NCBI RefSeq assembly: GCF_026914185.1
Contig: NC_070568.1
Coordinates: forward strand, 4,608,001 to 4,672,000
DNA from: Puccinia triticina
Lineage: Eukaryota; Basidiomycota; Pucciniomycetes; Pucciniales; Pucciniaceae
Length of the DNA stretch: 64,000 nucleotides
Reading direction: 5' to 3'
Positions within the stretch are counted from its first letter, which is position 1. The number at the start of each line of letters is the position of its first letter. This document shows positions 10,355 through 22,495 of the stretch, one piece after another. The position numbers and the translations under genes were made by a program. The notes under the pieces were generated by a model. It was not told the DNA's origin. It worked only from the letters and a program-made list of their open reading frames with translations, and did no database searches.

Positions 10355-10633
10355 CCTACACCCAATTCAATGATTCCCATCATCCAACTGATGGATTGTT
10401 TCTATCTGAGGAATAGTCTGTCAAAAAGCAACAATAACAAAACAAGAAAAATACAAAACAAAAGGGAAAAAGGGAAAGGAAAGTAACGGGGAAAAATGAA
10501 TGAACAGGCAAATAGAATCGCGAAAGCAAAACAAGAGATTAGATCAAAAATATGACTTTTTTTTTGAGATGAATAAGATGCAATCAAAATGAAATAAAAC
10601 AACAAGACAAGAAAAATGAGAAGGGAGAGGAGA

Positions 10634-13600
10634 TCAACCGAGGATGACAGATTTAAGTTTATCAAGGGCGTCGTCTTCAACATCGAGTGCGCGGACAACA
10701 TTGTGGAGATAATCGAGATCGACGAGCAACTGAGCGAGGCCATCGGAGGAGAGTCTGTGCTTAGGTGCAGATTTAGGGTGAGAGGTATTGTGCTGATTAT
10801 TGAAGAGGAAAGTACTGGAGATAGAGTGGGAGAATTGGTTGACGACGGCAAGGGTTAGAGAGGAGAGCCAGGTCGAGATGACCATTTCTGAGCTGAGATG
10901 GTTACCGAGCTTTTTGTCGCAATTTTTTGCTGAGGTTAAGGCCTGTTCGTCGTCATCTTTCTGGGATGCGGATTTGTGGAAGGCTTGCCAGTTGGAGAGC
11001 ACTTCGAAGAAGTCGACAAAAGGTAAAGTCTCGAGCGAGAACGCCAGCGCATCCTCGTCGACGGTCGTGTAAATCTCGAACAGACGGGGAAGGTTAAAGA
11101 GCCCCTCACCGAGCTTCGAAATTGCTTCGGTAGGGCTCTTCGAGAACTGATTCAGGATCTTCAGGTCAATCGTCGAGATAGAGTTGGTCTGCTTGAGCCG
11201 CTGCAACTCTGTCGGGCTCTGCGTCCACATCGTCTGGTGCGGATACTCTTCAACTTGCTTCAGCAGGGGCAATAAGATTATCGATTGGACAACTTGTTGC
11301 GACTCTTTGATCAGGTTCGAAACTGATAAGTTGGTCTTGTGAAACAGTGAACGGACTTGAGTGGCCATTGACTTCATGTTCGGGTTCGATTGCCGTATGT
11401 TATCACCGCTGCTGAGTGAAAAACTCTTTTCTCTTCGAGAGCCAAGGGGATTAGAACTGCTGGGCGCTCGTGCCGATGATTGCAAGGTTTCATAAAATTC
11501 CCATAGTTCACTACTGTTCAGCAGCGACTGTTCCAAAATCACTTTCGCGCCTTTGCTGAGCTTGATTTTGACGGGTTCGAGATCCTCGTTGAACCCTATA
11601 CTCTCATCTGAACTCTTATTACGAAGCGACGCAAGGATTTCGACCAATCGAGTGTGGATCTTCTTCTCGTATTCAGATAATTTATCGTGGACGGTCTTGC
11701 AAGTCGCCAGGAGCTTAAGACCGAGCTGGAAAACTTCCCAGTCTTCAGACGAATAATCAAGACCCTCGAGTTCGAGCATTTGGGAAGTTGATTCGTCCAG
11801 ATAAGATGATGAACTTGCTGGTGCTCTACTTCTACTGGAACTCCTACTTCCATCAAGCCGCGCGTTCGTTTCCTTCCTCTTTTGCCGACTTTCCCGTTCG
11901 GTTATCAAGGTCTGCCGGTTGCTGTCAAGATGTTCACTGAGCATCAAATCGACTGCCTCGGCATAGCCCAAGACGCCATAGCCATGCGTGAAAGCTTCAC
12001 AACGATCCAAAGCCTTATCTGCCAGAGCGAACATTGATTCCAAGACTTGTGGTAGTTGTTGAATCATGGCAACCGTCAATTTCTGTCCAGTTGTAGCTGC
12101 GTCGAGGGTTAGCTGGGTCGACAGACCAAGAGTAATGTTCTTGAGGGATGCGCGCAGGAAGTTGGTTTCTCGCTCGAAATAGTTGGATTGGAAATCGACA
12201 AAAGGTTCGTACAATGAAGTTTCCCAATCTTTAATTATGCACATTGCCTTACTAGCCGCAGCAGGTGAAACTTCTTGATGTGTCAAGTCTGTCCCACTCC
12301 TTGAGCCTATTGATCGAGAGCTTGGTCGCTTGAAGGATGTTCTTCGATCCACTTTGGAGGATCCAGAGCCCAATGGCAATACTGGACTGGCGAAGTTGGC
12401 CGAGTCGCTATCTTTCTTGAGCTTCGATTCGAGTTGAACAATCAAGTTTTCTAGCTTCCAGCCGACATCCTCGGTCAGATTCCAACAGCTAACAAGACTG
12501 GGCCAAGATGCTAGGACGTGAGCACATTCAACGTTTTCGATCAAGCGGGTCGAAATAGAAGGCTTGAGATTGTCAAGAACTGATTTTAAAAATGCCGTCA
12601 GAGCCTCGATCGGATTGGTGAAAATGAACGGTAGAAAGTCTAATTCGGTTTGGAGGAGTTGGAGCAGTTCTGGATAGAATTGTTTCGCTAGAAACATCGG
12701 AAGTGAATTCGCACTCAACTTGACTTGAGTGTTTTGAATTGATGGTCCGACCGATCGAGTAGTCAAGATGGGAGGTTCGAGCATTGTTTGAGACCATAGC
12801 GAAGAGATCGCACTACGCCGACTTCCGAAGTAATAATTTTTGAATTCTCCCTCTCTTTCTATCATTTTAAAGATTTCGTAGAATTCTTTGCAGCGTCTGA
12901 CATCCTTGGTACTCAAAGCTTTGACCAGGTTGGTGCTCAGACTCGCCTCCAACTCGTTCTGAAGGCTTCGCATTAGGCCTCGCCTGCCTTCGTATTCAGG
13001 AGTGTGTTGGAAGACGACCATCGACTTTGCAGCCTCGGATAATCTTTCAGCGGCCTTGAGATGGGATGGAATGGGATCGGTCAAGTACCCCGTGACTTCT
13101 GATTCTAGGGTTGACCAAGCTTCTGCCTCTCTGAGAACCGTCCGAGCTGACTCCATCCTCTCCTTGATCAAATCCAGAGTGCTCAGGTGAGACAGAAGTT
13201 GATCTGTATCGTCCGACGAGGTTTGATTTGGGGTAGGATCATTTGATGGGGCCAAGGCAGACTGGATGTTTTGTGGTTGGGATTCATTTGAGGGTAGAGA
13301 TTCAGCGTGTATGGCTTTGAGAGAGTAGCGGAGTAGGAGTGCATTCTCCCTCATCAACTGTAGATCCAGACTGAGGCGGGGCACACTTCGAACAATCTCC
13401 TCGATCGATTTATCGACCAATGTAGACGTATCGCTGATAGAGAGCTCGAGTACGGAGAGGACTTTCGATAGCTTGTTCTCGAGATTGGAGAGCGAGAGTT
13501 GGCTGCCATCATTCAGATCATCTTTGTTGGCCAATAGTTCGTTAAGCCAATCGATTTCGGTCTCGTACTCATCCAGATAATTCAAATCATACGGGTTGTG

Positions 13601-13722
13601 GATCTTAGTCGTGGCTAAAGATTGACAGTCATCAAGAATATCCTATCAGTATCAAGTAGTCCTTGTTTAGCCTCGGGGTAATAGCAGTTGAATCACTTAC
13701 CGGAGATATCCTTGGATTCCAT
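10634..13722 (-). CDS. COG7: conserved oligomeric Golgi complex subunit 7
   Basis: COG7 is a subunit of the eight-protein COG tethering complex that captures intra-Golgi retrograde vesicles at the cytosolic face of the Golgi. The model is two exons. Exon 1 (13722-13701) encodes MESKDIS; the intron 13700-13615 has GTAAGT/TTTAG borders; exon 2 is 13614-10634. The total of 3003 nt gives 1000 residues. The N-terminal helical bundle matches COG7: a WLNELL start, SVPRLSLDLQLMRENALLLR, then IKERMESARTVLREAEAW and FQHTPEYEGRRGLMRSLQNE, and a KFYEIF-like repeat near residue 250. At 1000 residues it is longer than animal COG7 (about 770). The extra length lies in serine-rich linkers (about 390-430 and 575-600). 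Neighbours are unrelated, so a single-gene transcription unit is likely. Confidence 0.92.
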
Positions 13723-13889
13723 GACGGTGACAATGCCAGCGATAGGTCTCCTGAATGGTCATCGAACTCACTACAAGTCGATCAACCCCGGCCATCTGGC
13801 TCTGAAGAGGGTGTCTTGGCACCACCGGGGGTGGGTCGGGCTTCGATCGGGGACTGTGGTATTACATCACGGTCACCCATCTCATTTAA
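13723..13889. other. probable COG7 promoter region
   Basis: The interval lies directly upstream of the COG7 start. No core element was identified, and a dispersed repeat begins at 13890. Confidence 0.3.
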
Positions 13890-14060
13890 AACCCCAAAAA
13901 AAAATGGCAGCATCTCCCCCAGCGTACAAAATGTCCTGGACCACTTGGCTCTTTAAGCAATTGGCGCCGAGCAAGAGCCAAGCGGTGACCTCCACTCTTC
14001 TACATACCGCATCCTTTTATACCTTTCCCCTCAACCTCAACTGATCACGACTGCAATATA
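13890..14060. repeat. dispersed repeat, copy 1
   Basis: It shares long identity with 15770-15945, including GGACCACTTGGCTCTTTAAG, CAATTGGCGCC, AAGAGCCAAGCGGTGACC and TTTTATACCTTTCCCC. The copies have the same orientation and flanking poly-A and poly-C tracts. It has no coding capacity. Confidence 0.75.
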
Positions 14061-14249
14061 ATTGTACCTTCCTTTCTTCCTTTTCCGACCCCATTATCTC
14101 CATTGACATCAAATTACTTCTTTCCCCCCCCCCCATTGTCTTCGTAGTTACCCATCCAAAAGTGCCACAATTGTTGGCATTTACTTTTGCATATTGTTAA
14201 ATCATGTTCATATTGCCTACAAGAATGGGAAGCTGAGCATGTCCTCCAG

Positions 14250-14610
14250 ATCCGGGAAACTAGGACTGTTTCCCAGGATAGGATTCTATTCCTTGCCCAG
14301 GAAGCTTTGCCTTAAATGGATTACAACAAGCCATAAAACCTCACACAGGTGTAGTTTTTCCAAATAATTAATCCCAGCCCTACACATTCCCAGAATAGTA
14401 TGTTTGCCAATTCCTGGAAACTGAGACTGTGTCCCGGGATAAGATGCTTCTCTGAGCCTCACTAATTCCTGGAAGAGGACACTCGCCAATTCCAGGAAGC
14501 TGACCAGGATAGGATTTTTCTCAGGGCCTTTCCAATTCTCTGAAGAGGACATTCAACAATTCCAGGAAGCTGAGACTGTATCCCGGGATAGGATGTTTTC
14601 CCAGGTCTCC
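14250..14610. repeat. degenerate minisatellite, block 1
   Basis: The motif TCCGGGAAACTGAGACTGT...TCCCGGGATAGGAT recurs imperfectly at about 14250, 14403, 14488 and 14554. It is separated by GAAGAGGACATTC-type spacers. A second block lies at 16067-16330. Confidence 0.65.
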
Positions 14611-14901
14611 CCAGGGAAGCCTTGCCTTATTCCCTATTCCTGTTGAGGTCTTGTGTCAGGCTATATACAATTCTGGACTCCCTTCATCTCACTGTCCCAT
14701 TATTCAGATTGCTGCTCATTGCCTTTGTCTGTGAATGCATGTTTACTGCAGCAGGCTCTTTGCTGTGTTTCCGTGTCTGGGGCTTGATCCCGACTTTGCT
14801 GGAATTCTTGCCATAATAAAATGAAAGGAAGTATTATTATTTTTAAATATTGCAATATTGGTCACAGTGCGGCAGGTTAGAGCCTCTGTACGCCATGCAT
14901 C
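14611..14901. other. non-coding stretch
   Basis: No gene or transposon end was recognised before the inverted terminus at 14902. Confidence 0.3.
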
Positions 14902-15667
14902 CACCAGGGAAGATATGTTCCCACTTCCCAGGGAGTGCCAGAGCTGAATTTTATGTGAGTTTTGGTCGGATGTGGGCCTGATGTGGATTAGTAACTCATC
15001 CCTAAATGAATTGTAAATTGGATGAAGGAGTGATTCAAAAGTCAGTCAGAATTGATTTGGGACTCAACACAATGTTGTGTAGAATTCTCTTGTTTTCTAG
15101 GTACAACTGTAGGAAAAAATATGATGAAGTGATATTTCACCCAAATCCAACTCATCTATTGCTCCTGTTTACTGAGGTTGAAGGATAGCAAAGCAAAATT
15201 GACATTCTCAAATGTAATTCCTCTAAAAAATGGGTTTCTTGTAATTCACATTATATGCCCTCATATACAAAATTAAAGTAAAATTCAACTTGGTACAATT
15301 GGGTTTAGAATTTTGGAATGTGGCAATGTTGCAGTAAAATTAGGGAAATCCATTTTATTAGAAATGTGGGAATTAATTTGAATTTGGCTAAAAAAATGGT
15401 GAAACACTTTTTTAATAGGTTGAAAGTCTGAGTGAAGTCAAGGTTGGACTACAGTGCCACTCCAGTTTGGCCAGACATTCTCGCCTCCTCACAAAAATGA
15501 TCTGGTGAATTTTGCTTTTCAAAATTCACATGTGCACATGCAAGTGAACTTTTTCACACTTTGCTAATAGTCACCCTAATGTACGCGCGTACATTGATGT
15601 GGAAATATTACAGGATGGGCCTTTCACGGCCACATGAAAAGTAAAAGCTTTGTTTTGAGACACCAAT

Positions 15668-15708
15668 TGTCCCCCTGATGTACGCAAGTACATGAGGGGG
15701 ACAATATC
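15668..15708. repeat. perfect-stem palindrome
   Basis: TTGTCCCCCTGATGTAC and GTACATGAGGGGGACAA flank a short GCAA-type loop. A related GTACGCGCGTAC palindrome lies about 90 bp upstream. It is probably a remnant of a foldback element. Confidence 0.6.
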
Positions 15709-15769
15709 ACAGGCTGGGCCTTTCACATTAACAGTTTAACATTAAGCAGACCAAAAGGCCCGCCGGAAA

Positions 15770-15945
15770 AAAAAAAGCGCCAGCATTTCCCCAGCTGTAC
15801 AATAATTTCACAGGTACAAAAAGCCCTGGACCACTTGGCTCTTTAAGCAATTGGCGCCAAGCAAGAGCCAAGCGGTGACCTCCATTACTTCACACGCCCT
15901 GCCTTTTTATACCTTTCCCCCCATCCTCAACTGACCACGACTTTT
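15770..15945. repeat. dispersed repeat, copy 2
   Basis: Same family and orientation as 13890-14060. The shared core runs GGACCACTTGGCTCTTTAAG, CAATTGGCGCC and AGCCAAGCGGTGACCTCC. Confidence 0.75.
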
Positions 15946-16066
15946 GCCTTTCCTTTTTCCTTTTCCAATCCCATCACGCCTCTCAACATCTCCCCCCCCC
16001 ATTGTCTGTGTGTGCACAATCATGAAATTTTCCATTTGCATATATATGTAGCTGAGGTCATTCTCC

Positions 16067-16330
16067 TAATCCGGGAAACTGAGACTGTTTCCGGCAAGAG
16101 ACCGTGTCCCAGGATATCATGTCTCTGCGGCCCATGCCAACATCACAGAAGAGGACGTTTGCCAAGTCCGGGAAGCTGAGACCGGGTCCCGGTTATTGTA
16201 CCAATAGTCCATTCATCAATTGCGGGACACTGGACCGTGTCCAGGGATACAGTTTTTGCCTGGGCATCGCCAAATCCTTGGAAGAGGACGTTCACCAATT
16301 CCGGGAATCTCAGACTGCGTACTGGTCTTC
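16067..16330. repeat. degenerate minisatellite, block 2
   Basis: Copies of the TCCGGGAA(A/G)CTGAGAC(T/C)G motif occur at about 16067, 16151, 16215 and 16293, as at 14250-14610. The repeat plus the upstream dispersed repeat therefore form a duplicated pair of segments. Confidence 0.6.
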
Positions 16331-17860
16331 CAAGCGGTTGACCTCAAATTCAATCAGCATAGCAAGCTCCACCATTGCAACCACAACCAGATCAGAATTT
16401 GGCAAGTCAATCAGCTTCTGCAAATATCTCTTCCATGGTCAGCACTACCAAATAGAATCTGATTTGGAGACCAAACGTGTACTGACAAAATATTTCCATT
16501 GGGCTACCGCAGAACAAGGAGCAATTAATTGTTATTGCTGCTTTGTCCTGTCTGTCCAACAAGGAGATTGAGTGAATGATGCAAGAGGCTGAACAGCACA
16601 CCAAAACAGATAAGGAACATTGAGGAGTCATCGAGGCAGCCAACCAAGCCAACTGGCGACAATGTTCCAGTTGAAGAGGAGGAGGAGGTGATGAATTTGG
16701 TGGCCAAGCTCCGTGAACTTGCTGTCAAGAGTCAGAGCGGTGACAAATCAATCAAGGCCAAAAACATCAAGGAAGCTGTCAGTAAACCACATAAGAAGAG
16801 CTTACTTGTTTGCCAAGGTACATAAATTTCTCCATCTTTTTGCTGTTTTTTATTGTGCTCTGTCACGGCACCGACTCATTACTCAACCTTCCAGGTTTAC
16901 AAATCCCGCAACAAAGAGGAACAGGACAAAATTAACGACTCCAACCCCACCCTCCACCCCAGAATCTGACAAACAGAAGAAGAAAGATTATATAATCATT
17001 GATACCCCCCCCTAAAAAGATCTTCTTCATCCTTTGTCTCAAATCCTCTCCGCTAGAAAAACACCGACTCCCTCACAATGAAAGGTGGATCAATCTAACC
17101 ATCTCTCAATGTCAATTTTTTTAAGTGTTGATAATTGTCTAATGGTGGTTTTTCTTCACCAAGCCCCTCTTTTTTTCTTTGCTGCTTTTCATGTAATTGG
17201 CCACACTTCTTTTTTGTTTGGTGTTTACCCACCCCTCTTTTGCTGAATACCCTCTCATAAAAACTCCTGTTGCACAATCCCCTCTCCTCATGAAATCAAT
17301 GAAAGAAAAAAAACAAAGAACATGCCAATCTTGAAAAGCAAATAATATGGCTTCAATATGAACGTGCTCTTGTCTCAAGAAAACAAACAAGTTCTTCAAC
17401 AGTCAATCCATTGGGTGTGTTTGCATGTTGACTGCAAAAAGGGAATCCTGAGATTCAGGTAGTGAGGGACTTCCCATTGGCTAAAACACTTGATCTGGAG
17501 GTAAAGGCTAAACTTACTGGCTGGGGGAAGGTGATTGAGATCAAGTCTTCACAATCAAACAAGGTTTAGCTCCTCCCACTAAATCTATCTAGCCATTTTG
17601 GCACCGGGAAGTCCTCCTCAGCTGTGTATTCAGCGTGTCAGAGCACGAATTACAACCATGATGTTGATACCAGAGTGATGGTAGTTTAATGTGACAGGTT
17701 ATGTAGTTACAAATTTTATCAAGGTTTTCAATTAAAGAAGGAGAAAGAGAAATATTGGGATTGTTACATGTTGACCGTCTGAAACAGTGGATTTAAAAGC
17801 ACAAGATAGAAAAGGCAGGATGCTACAATTAGAAAAAACAAAACCTGTGAGAATCAACAG
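16331..17860. other. non-coding stretch
   Basis: ORFs are short and low-complexity. No gene, RNA or transposon terminus was recognised. Confidence 0.3.
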
Positions 17861-17864
17861 GGAA

Positions 17865-18075
17865 TGAAATGAGTAAAAAGTAAGTTTTTGGTACCGGACT
17901 GACAAGAAGACTGGAGGTGGATCTAAATCAACAGGTGGTTAAGTGGAAAGAATGATACCAGGACTAGGCAATGAAATGAGTAGAAACTAGGTTTTTGGTA
18001 CATGACTGACAAGAAGACTAGAAGTATATCTAAATCAACAGGTGGTTAAGTGGAAAGAATGATACCAGGACTAAA
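17865..18075. repeat. tandem duplication of about 105 bp
   Basis: The block beginning AATGAAATGAGTA, continuing TTTTTGGTAC, GACTGACAAGAAGACT and AATCAACAGGTGGTTAAGTG, and ending AATGATACCAGGACTA occurs twice in tandem with few differences. Its function is unknown. Confidence 0.75.
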
Positions 18076-18352
18076 AAGCAACAAATTTCTAGGCCTCAAA
18101 AAAATAGCCCAACATTGTGGACCAATCTTGATGATTTTGTGGAACTTAGACCTATACTATGCAAGATTAGGTTGCTATAAAATGTCTGATACCCAATGAT
18201 TTTCCCGCCACCTTTCCTACAACAAAATTTCTTCATTCATCTCCACCCAATGGCTTTCCCAACAGTAAGCTCTTCTATCCTGCTATCCAAGCTACACCAC
18301 ATCCCTTCCCTACTTATGGACAGCTGTTAAAAAGCACGCTTTAACTCTCAAT

Positions 18353-19213
18353 ATGAGACTCAGGCAAAGCAAGGATACTGGTGGTGCTACTGCCCAATTT
18401 GGTCAGGAACTTCTTGATCTTGGAGAAGGAAAATTACAAACCGCTTCAAACAAAAAGGTACAACTTGAAAAAATCAATGTTAACCTAACAGTTTCTCCAG
18501 AGGACATTGTGCGGAAGTTGGTCAATTATTTATGCAGAAACATAAAATTAGAATGTCGGAAATCATATGATCATTGCATGGAATATCTGAGCTTGTGGTG
18601 CATCCTGGACCCACTTAATGTTGACTCTTGTGCTCTCAACCGCGCAGCACTTGAAAGGATGAATGTTGAGGTGTTTACTTCAAAGTCAGTCGACAGACTG
18701 GAAAATGATGCTTTGGACTGTCTTCCAGAGGAAAGTTTAAATAAACTCAATTTCCCTGGCTTTCCCAAGCATCAGTTATCTTTGGCAGTTGGCATGCCGG
18801 TGATGTTATTGCAGAATTTGAACATTCCCCAAGGCTTGTCCAATGGGACTCAGATGATGGTGAACCGCTTGATGAAGTGGAAAATGGGTGCAAGGATCTT
18901 GATGGGCTCTCATAAAGGGAAATAAGTCACATTGACAAAGATCACTCTTTGGTACAAAGGCAAAGCCCAGGCAAAGATTTCATTCTATAGGAATCAATTC
19001 CCCGTAGTAGCATGTTTTTCAATGACAATTAAGAAGAGCCAAGGTCAGACTTTGAATAATGTAGTAGTTGTATTGAAGTCTCAAGTTTTTGCACATGGTC
19101 AACTATATGTAGCTTTGTCAAGGGTGACATGTCCAGAAAATTTGGTTGTTTTCCAAATTGGGTCGTCTTTTGACCTAATTTCAATGTGGTTGACAGATAT
19201 GTGTTGTAGTTAA
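18353..19213 (+). pseudogene. Helitron Pif1-like helicase, C-terminal remnant
   Basis: One frame is interrupted by a single TAA at 18923-18925. It matches the last third of the Pif1-type helicase that Helitrons fuse to a Rep nuclease. Visible signatures are HQLSLAVGMPVMLLQNL and GLSNGTQMMVNRL (helicase motif V region), then FPVVACFSMTIKKSQGQTL and HGQLYVALSRVTCPENLV (motif VI, with the SRV arginine region). No Rep (HUH) domain or Walker A motif precedes it, so the 5' part is missing. The Helitron 3' terminus lies 154 bp downstream on the same strand, as expected for an element read 5' to 3'. It cannot be autonomous. Confidence 0.88.
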
Positions 19214-19339
19214 TTAGTAAGTTTTGGTCTCATTGTGGAGCAGGCTTTTGATTTTGTTGTAGGAGGGTTGACAAATTCTTTTTCTGGCTTTACATAACCT
19301 TTTTGTATTAGTGGTATCGACATCATAAGATCAGTCACA

Positions 19340-19367
19340 GGGCGGCGTAGCCGCCCTTGAACCCTAG
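19340..19367 (+). mobile_element. Helitron 3' terminus (hairpin + CTAG)
   Basis: A 7-bp stem GGGCGGC / GCCGCCC with loop GTA (19340-19356) is followed by TTGAACC and then CTAG (19364-19367), with T as the next base. A hairpin about 10-12 nt before a CTRR end inserted next to T is diagnostic of Helitrons, and it lies downstream of the helicase remnant. Confidence 0.85.
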
Positions 19368-19639
19368 TATCCATTAAAAGGACACACTGGTCATGGAGCC
19401 AAGAAAGGCCTATATTCTGGATGAGTTCTGGATGAATTGTAGGTTAGTTCTGGATGATTTCTTGGCAAGTTATGGTTTATTTCAGGATTATTTCCAACGG
19501 ATTTCCACAGCTGACTTCCAGTCTTTTTCATACCTATCCAATTTTTATTTACCAAAGGCCCCCAGCACAGTTATGGAAAAAAGTTACAGTAGGGCACTCC
19601 CTGGGGAGTGGGAAAATATCTCCCCTGGTGCATCAGACG

Positions 19640-19700
19640 GCTTATCTCAGCAGCAGAGCAGGTCTGTACCATGAATGTGACGTGGGTTTGAATCCCATGG
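19640..19700 (+). repeat. tRNA-like A/B-box segment (SINE-type)
   Basis: An A-box-like TATCTCAGCAGCAGAG and a B-box GGTTTGAATCCC lie about 42 bp apart, the spacing of a tRNA promoter. A matching acceptor stem could not be drawn, so it is more likely a tRNA-derived SINE fragment than a tRNA gene. Confidence 0.4.
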
Positions 19701-20040
19701 TTGTCCTGGTCTTTTCAGAGCCACCCTTAAACCCAAGTCAATACATATTAAGCAATTATGAACTTGGGATGAGCCAAACTTAACACAAGTTTACCCTCCT
19801 CAGGGGAGCGTAGCAACCTCCAAAGGAGGGACTTGCCTCTAAAGTGGCATGTCTTGCCCCACAGGATTGAGAAAAATGGCAGGGAGGATGCCACTCTCCC
19901 CCATTTTCCCCCATATCCCCCTCTAGACTTCTGATTCTCACTGTTCTTTTGGCACAATTAGAATCACCAGGATTGTAGCCAAATTTCACCCATTTCAAAC
20001 TCCTCTTTATCCCTTCCCTCTGGCAAGAAAAATCCGGGAA

Positions 20041-20507
20041 CATTACCAGCAAAATTGGCTGGGTTGAGGTTATCCTAGTTAAACTGGGATGCAATCAACC
20101 AAGTTAAACTTGGTTGATCTCAACTGATGAAATTTAAATGCAAGGCCCTTCACTGCAAAAAAAACTTGGTCAACTGCTTGCAGTTGACATGCAGGATACT
20201 CAAGCCAAGCTACCATTGTAACTCCACCTGAATGCAAAAGTGCCTTTGTTGGCACAGTCACTGTGGCAGGTGCACAGTGACTGTGCATTGAAGCTTTGGT
20301 TGAGTCAAACCTTGGGTAAGGCTGGTGTAACACCACAAGCTTCCTCAGAGTTACCGCATGTCAACTGCTCACAGTTGACACGGTTTTTTTTGCAGTGCTT
20401 GGGCTTATGTTTCATTGGTTGAGAATGAGATCAACCCATTTTAAATTGGTTGAGTGCATCCCAGTTAAACTGGGATGTCTTGAACCCAGCCAAATATTCT
20501 GGCAGTG
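20041..20507. mobile_element. foldback element with about 85-bp inverted arms
   Basis: The left arm starts CATTACCAGC and contains GGCTGGGTTGAGG, AGTTAAACTGGGATGCA and TTGGTTGATCTCA. The right arm is its inverted copy, ending TTCTGGCAGTG. The 3-bp flanks (GAA, TAA) differ. A second element is inserted at its centre. Confidence 0.75.
20151..20397. mobile_element. CACTA-like MITE with CTT duplication
   Basis: Inverted ends are CACTGCAAAAAAAAC and GTTTTTTTTGCAGTG-like, followed inward by CAACTGCTTGCAGTTGACATG against CATGTCAACTGCTCACAGTTG. The target duplication is CTT (20148-20150 and 20398-20400). A TIR starting CACT plus a 3-bp duplication fits CACTA/EnSpm. It sits at the axis of the foldback element. 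Confidence 0.8.
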
Positions 20508-22417
20508 TAAATTTTGTTACATGGTGGATTTAGTGAGAATTCCAGCTTAGGCAAACAGGAACAATCTCATAAATTGAGAGAGGGCCCGGGAGCTAGGACA
20601 GCTGCAGAACCAGGTAAGCAAAAGCAAACCTTTTCCGCAGTCCAGATCAGCGCCGCGGGGTTGAAACTGAATTCATCTTTGGATGTAAGCAGGAACAACA
20701 CACGCAAGCAGCAATATTAGGCTTCAGGAAAAATCCGGCCCATAATTGAGACTCATTGAGAGAATTATTGTCTTTTCCAAGAAGCTTGGACAGAATTCAA
20801 AAAAAATGTTTTTGAAAAACCTTTGCAAATCACATATCTTTCATATATACTCCAAGTTCTGATTTGACAGGTGCCAGATACAGCCCAAGGCTAAATTGAA
20901 ACCCAGAGCCAGCATCCTTGAGAAGATGGTCTTGGAGTAGACTGCAGGAAAAACTGAGGTCATATTTGGAACCAGGGCTGCTTGTTGACCCCTCCAACCA
21001 CGGCGCATGGTGAAAGACCGCTGCCCTCTGCCCAAACAGAGGGGCCCACCAAGCACCAGACTGTTACACAACCTGCAAAGGACAAGAGGGCTGTGGGATA
21101 CTACAGCCAAAATTTAATCTAAAAATCAAAAATAAACCCATACACCAAAACAAAAAGGATTGGAAAAGGTCCAACCTTCTCGGGAAAGACAATACAGCAA
21201 GCGCCAAAGGTAAGCAGCTGTAGTAAAACTCAAGAGAGCTGATCAGAAAGGAGCGAACGCACTTTCCCGTCAACTCCAGACCAAACAGTCAAAGAGAGAC
21301 AGACCAAACCCACCAATATCTCTCAAAGAGAAGAAACCAATATTGGTGAGTGTCTTGTGTCCTAGGCTTTAAAAGCGATAACCAAAGGCTATAACTGAGG
21401 CAATGTTACTGCCAAACAGATAACGTTGCAACACTCTTATGCTGTTTTGCCAAAGCTAAGTGAGGGATCACTCAGGTCAAAAGACCCAGCGGAGTAAGGC
21501 ACTAAGCTAATTGCATGCCAGCAGACGCCGAGACTGATGATGTGTTCTTGTAAAACTGATCAAATAGATCATCAAACAAGCACAGATACAATTTCCTCTC
21601 CTTCTCAATTCATAACTCCTCAACCCACAAAAGTAGAGAGTGGCCAAGGCTCTGCTCTTAGGTAAAAGAATAACTTCTTTTATTTTAGCATTCATTGATA
21701 ATTGTAATTACTAGTCACATCATCTAACTAGAGAAATAAATCTTAGTCCTTTGAAGTTTTTCAGATTTCTGTAACCAATCCGCCGTCTTTGAGCCTGTGT
21801 GAGCTCAGGAAATTTCAAAATTTGAGCTCAAAATTGCCTGGCAGTCCCCTTCAGAACCAGTCCGGATTGGGCTAGTAATTATGAGGGGCAATAAGATAAA
21901 AAAACAAAATAAATGAAAGATGAGATAGCAGGCTACAAGTCTGTCTACTCAGTTTTTTTAAACCACAAACTACAGTTTTTAAATCATTTTCAAAAAAATA
22001 ATGTACTTTTTTCACAAGAAAAACTTGAGTCTGTAGGGCCCATATGTGACATTAGAGGTAAGCTTCTCCTTTGGAGACGCTTCACTCCCCCTCGGAGAGG
22101 CTTTGTTAAGCTCGGGGATGAGCCAGGTCCCACAAGGCAAGCTTGTTCCTGTTGTAGCACAGGGCTACGCACTCCGAGCCTCGCCGCAGTCGCGGTATCT
22201 TCTGCATCCCGGACTGAGTTCGGGTTGCGATCGTGTGAATCCATACCATATTGTCACTCGAGTCCCTGGGTCACATCAGTTCCCACTCTGCAAACTGTGG
22301 TGGATGTTCTTCATCTACCCTGTCCTGTGCCATTAATAAATGTATGCGGAGGCCTCACTGTCGGGCTTTCATCTCATGGGGCTATCAGGGAGACTCCTAA
22401 TTCTACACTGAACCATG
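20508..22417. other. non-coding stretch
   Basis: No gene could be supported. ORFs are short and lack motifs. A CTCCTTTGGAG...CTCGGAGAGG palindromic segment near 22060 resembles ends of the AAGTCCCTC repeat family. Confidence 0.3.
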
Positions 22418-22495
22418 AATACTTTCGATGGACCCGCCGCTTCTCCCAATTCTTCAGTGAATCATGAATACTTTCGATGGACCCGCAGTTCTTAA
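22418..22495. repeat. direct repeat of about 24 bp
   Basis: CATGAATACTTTCGATGGAC (continuing CCGC) occurs twice, 53 bp apart, separated by a serine/cytosine-rich spacer. Significance is unknown. Confidence 0.7.

Larger units (their letters stand above)
14902..19630. mobile_element. 4.7-kb element with CACCAGGG inverted ends
   Basis: The left end CACCAGGGAAGATATGTTCC and continuing CACTTCCCAGGGAGTGCC is mirrored by the right end (19593-19630), whose complement reads CACCAGGGGAGATATTTTCC and CACTCCCCAGGGAGTGCC. The flanks read CAT on both sides if one extra C is allowed at the left. Similar CACCAGG termini with 3-bp duplications occur at 44674-44785 and 58530-60184, a CACTA-like signature. Inside are repeats, a Helitron helicase remnant and its 3' terminus, so it is a host for later insertions rather than a coding transposon. 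Confidence 0.6.

Noticed and set aside
16104..16571. 155-residue ORF
   Set aside because: It overlaps the degenerate minisatellite and has no motif.
18353..19213. host Pif1 helicase gene
   Set aside because: The Walker A part is missing, a stop interrupts the frame, and a Helitron 3' terminus follows on the same strand.
19640..19720. tRNA gene
   Set aside because: A and B boxes are present but no acceptor stem pairs, so a SINE-type fragment is more likely.
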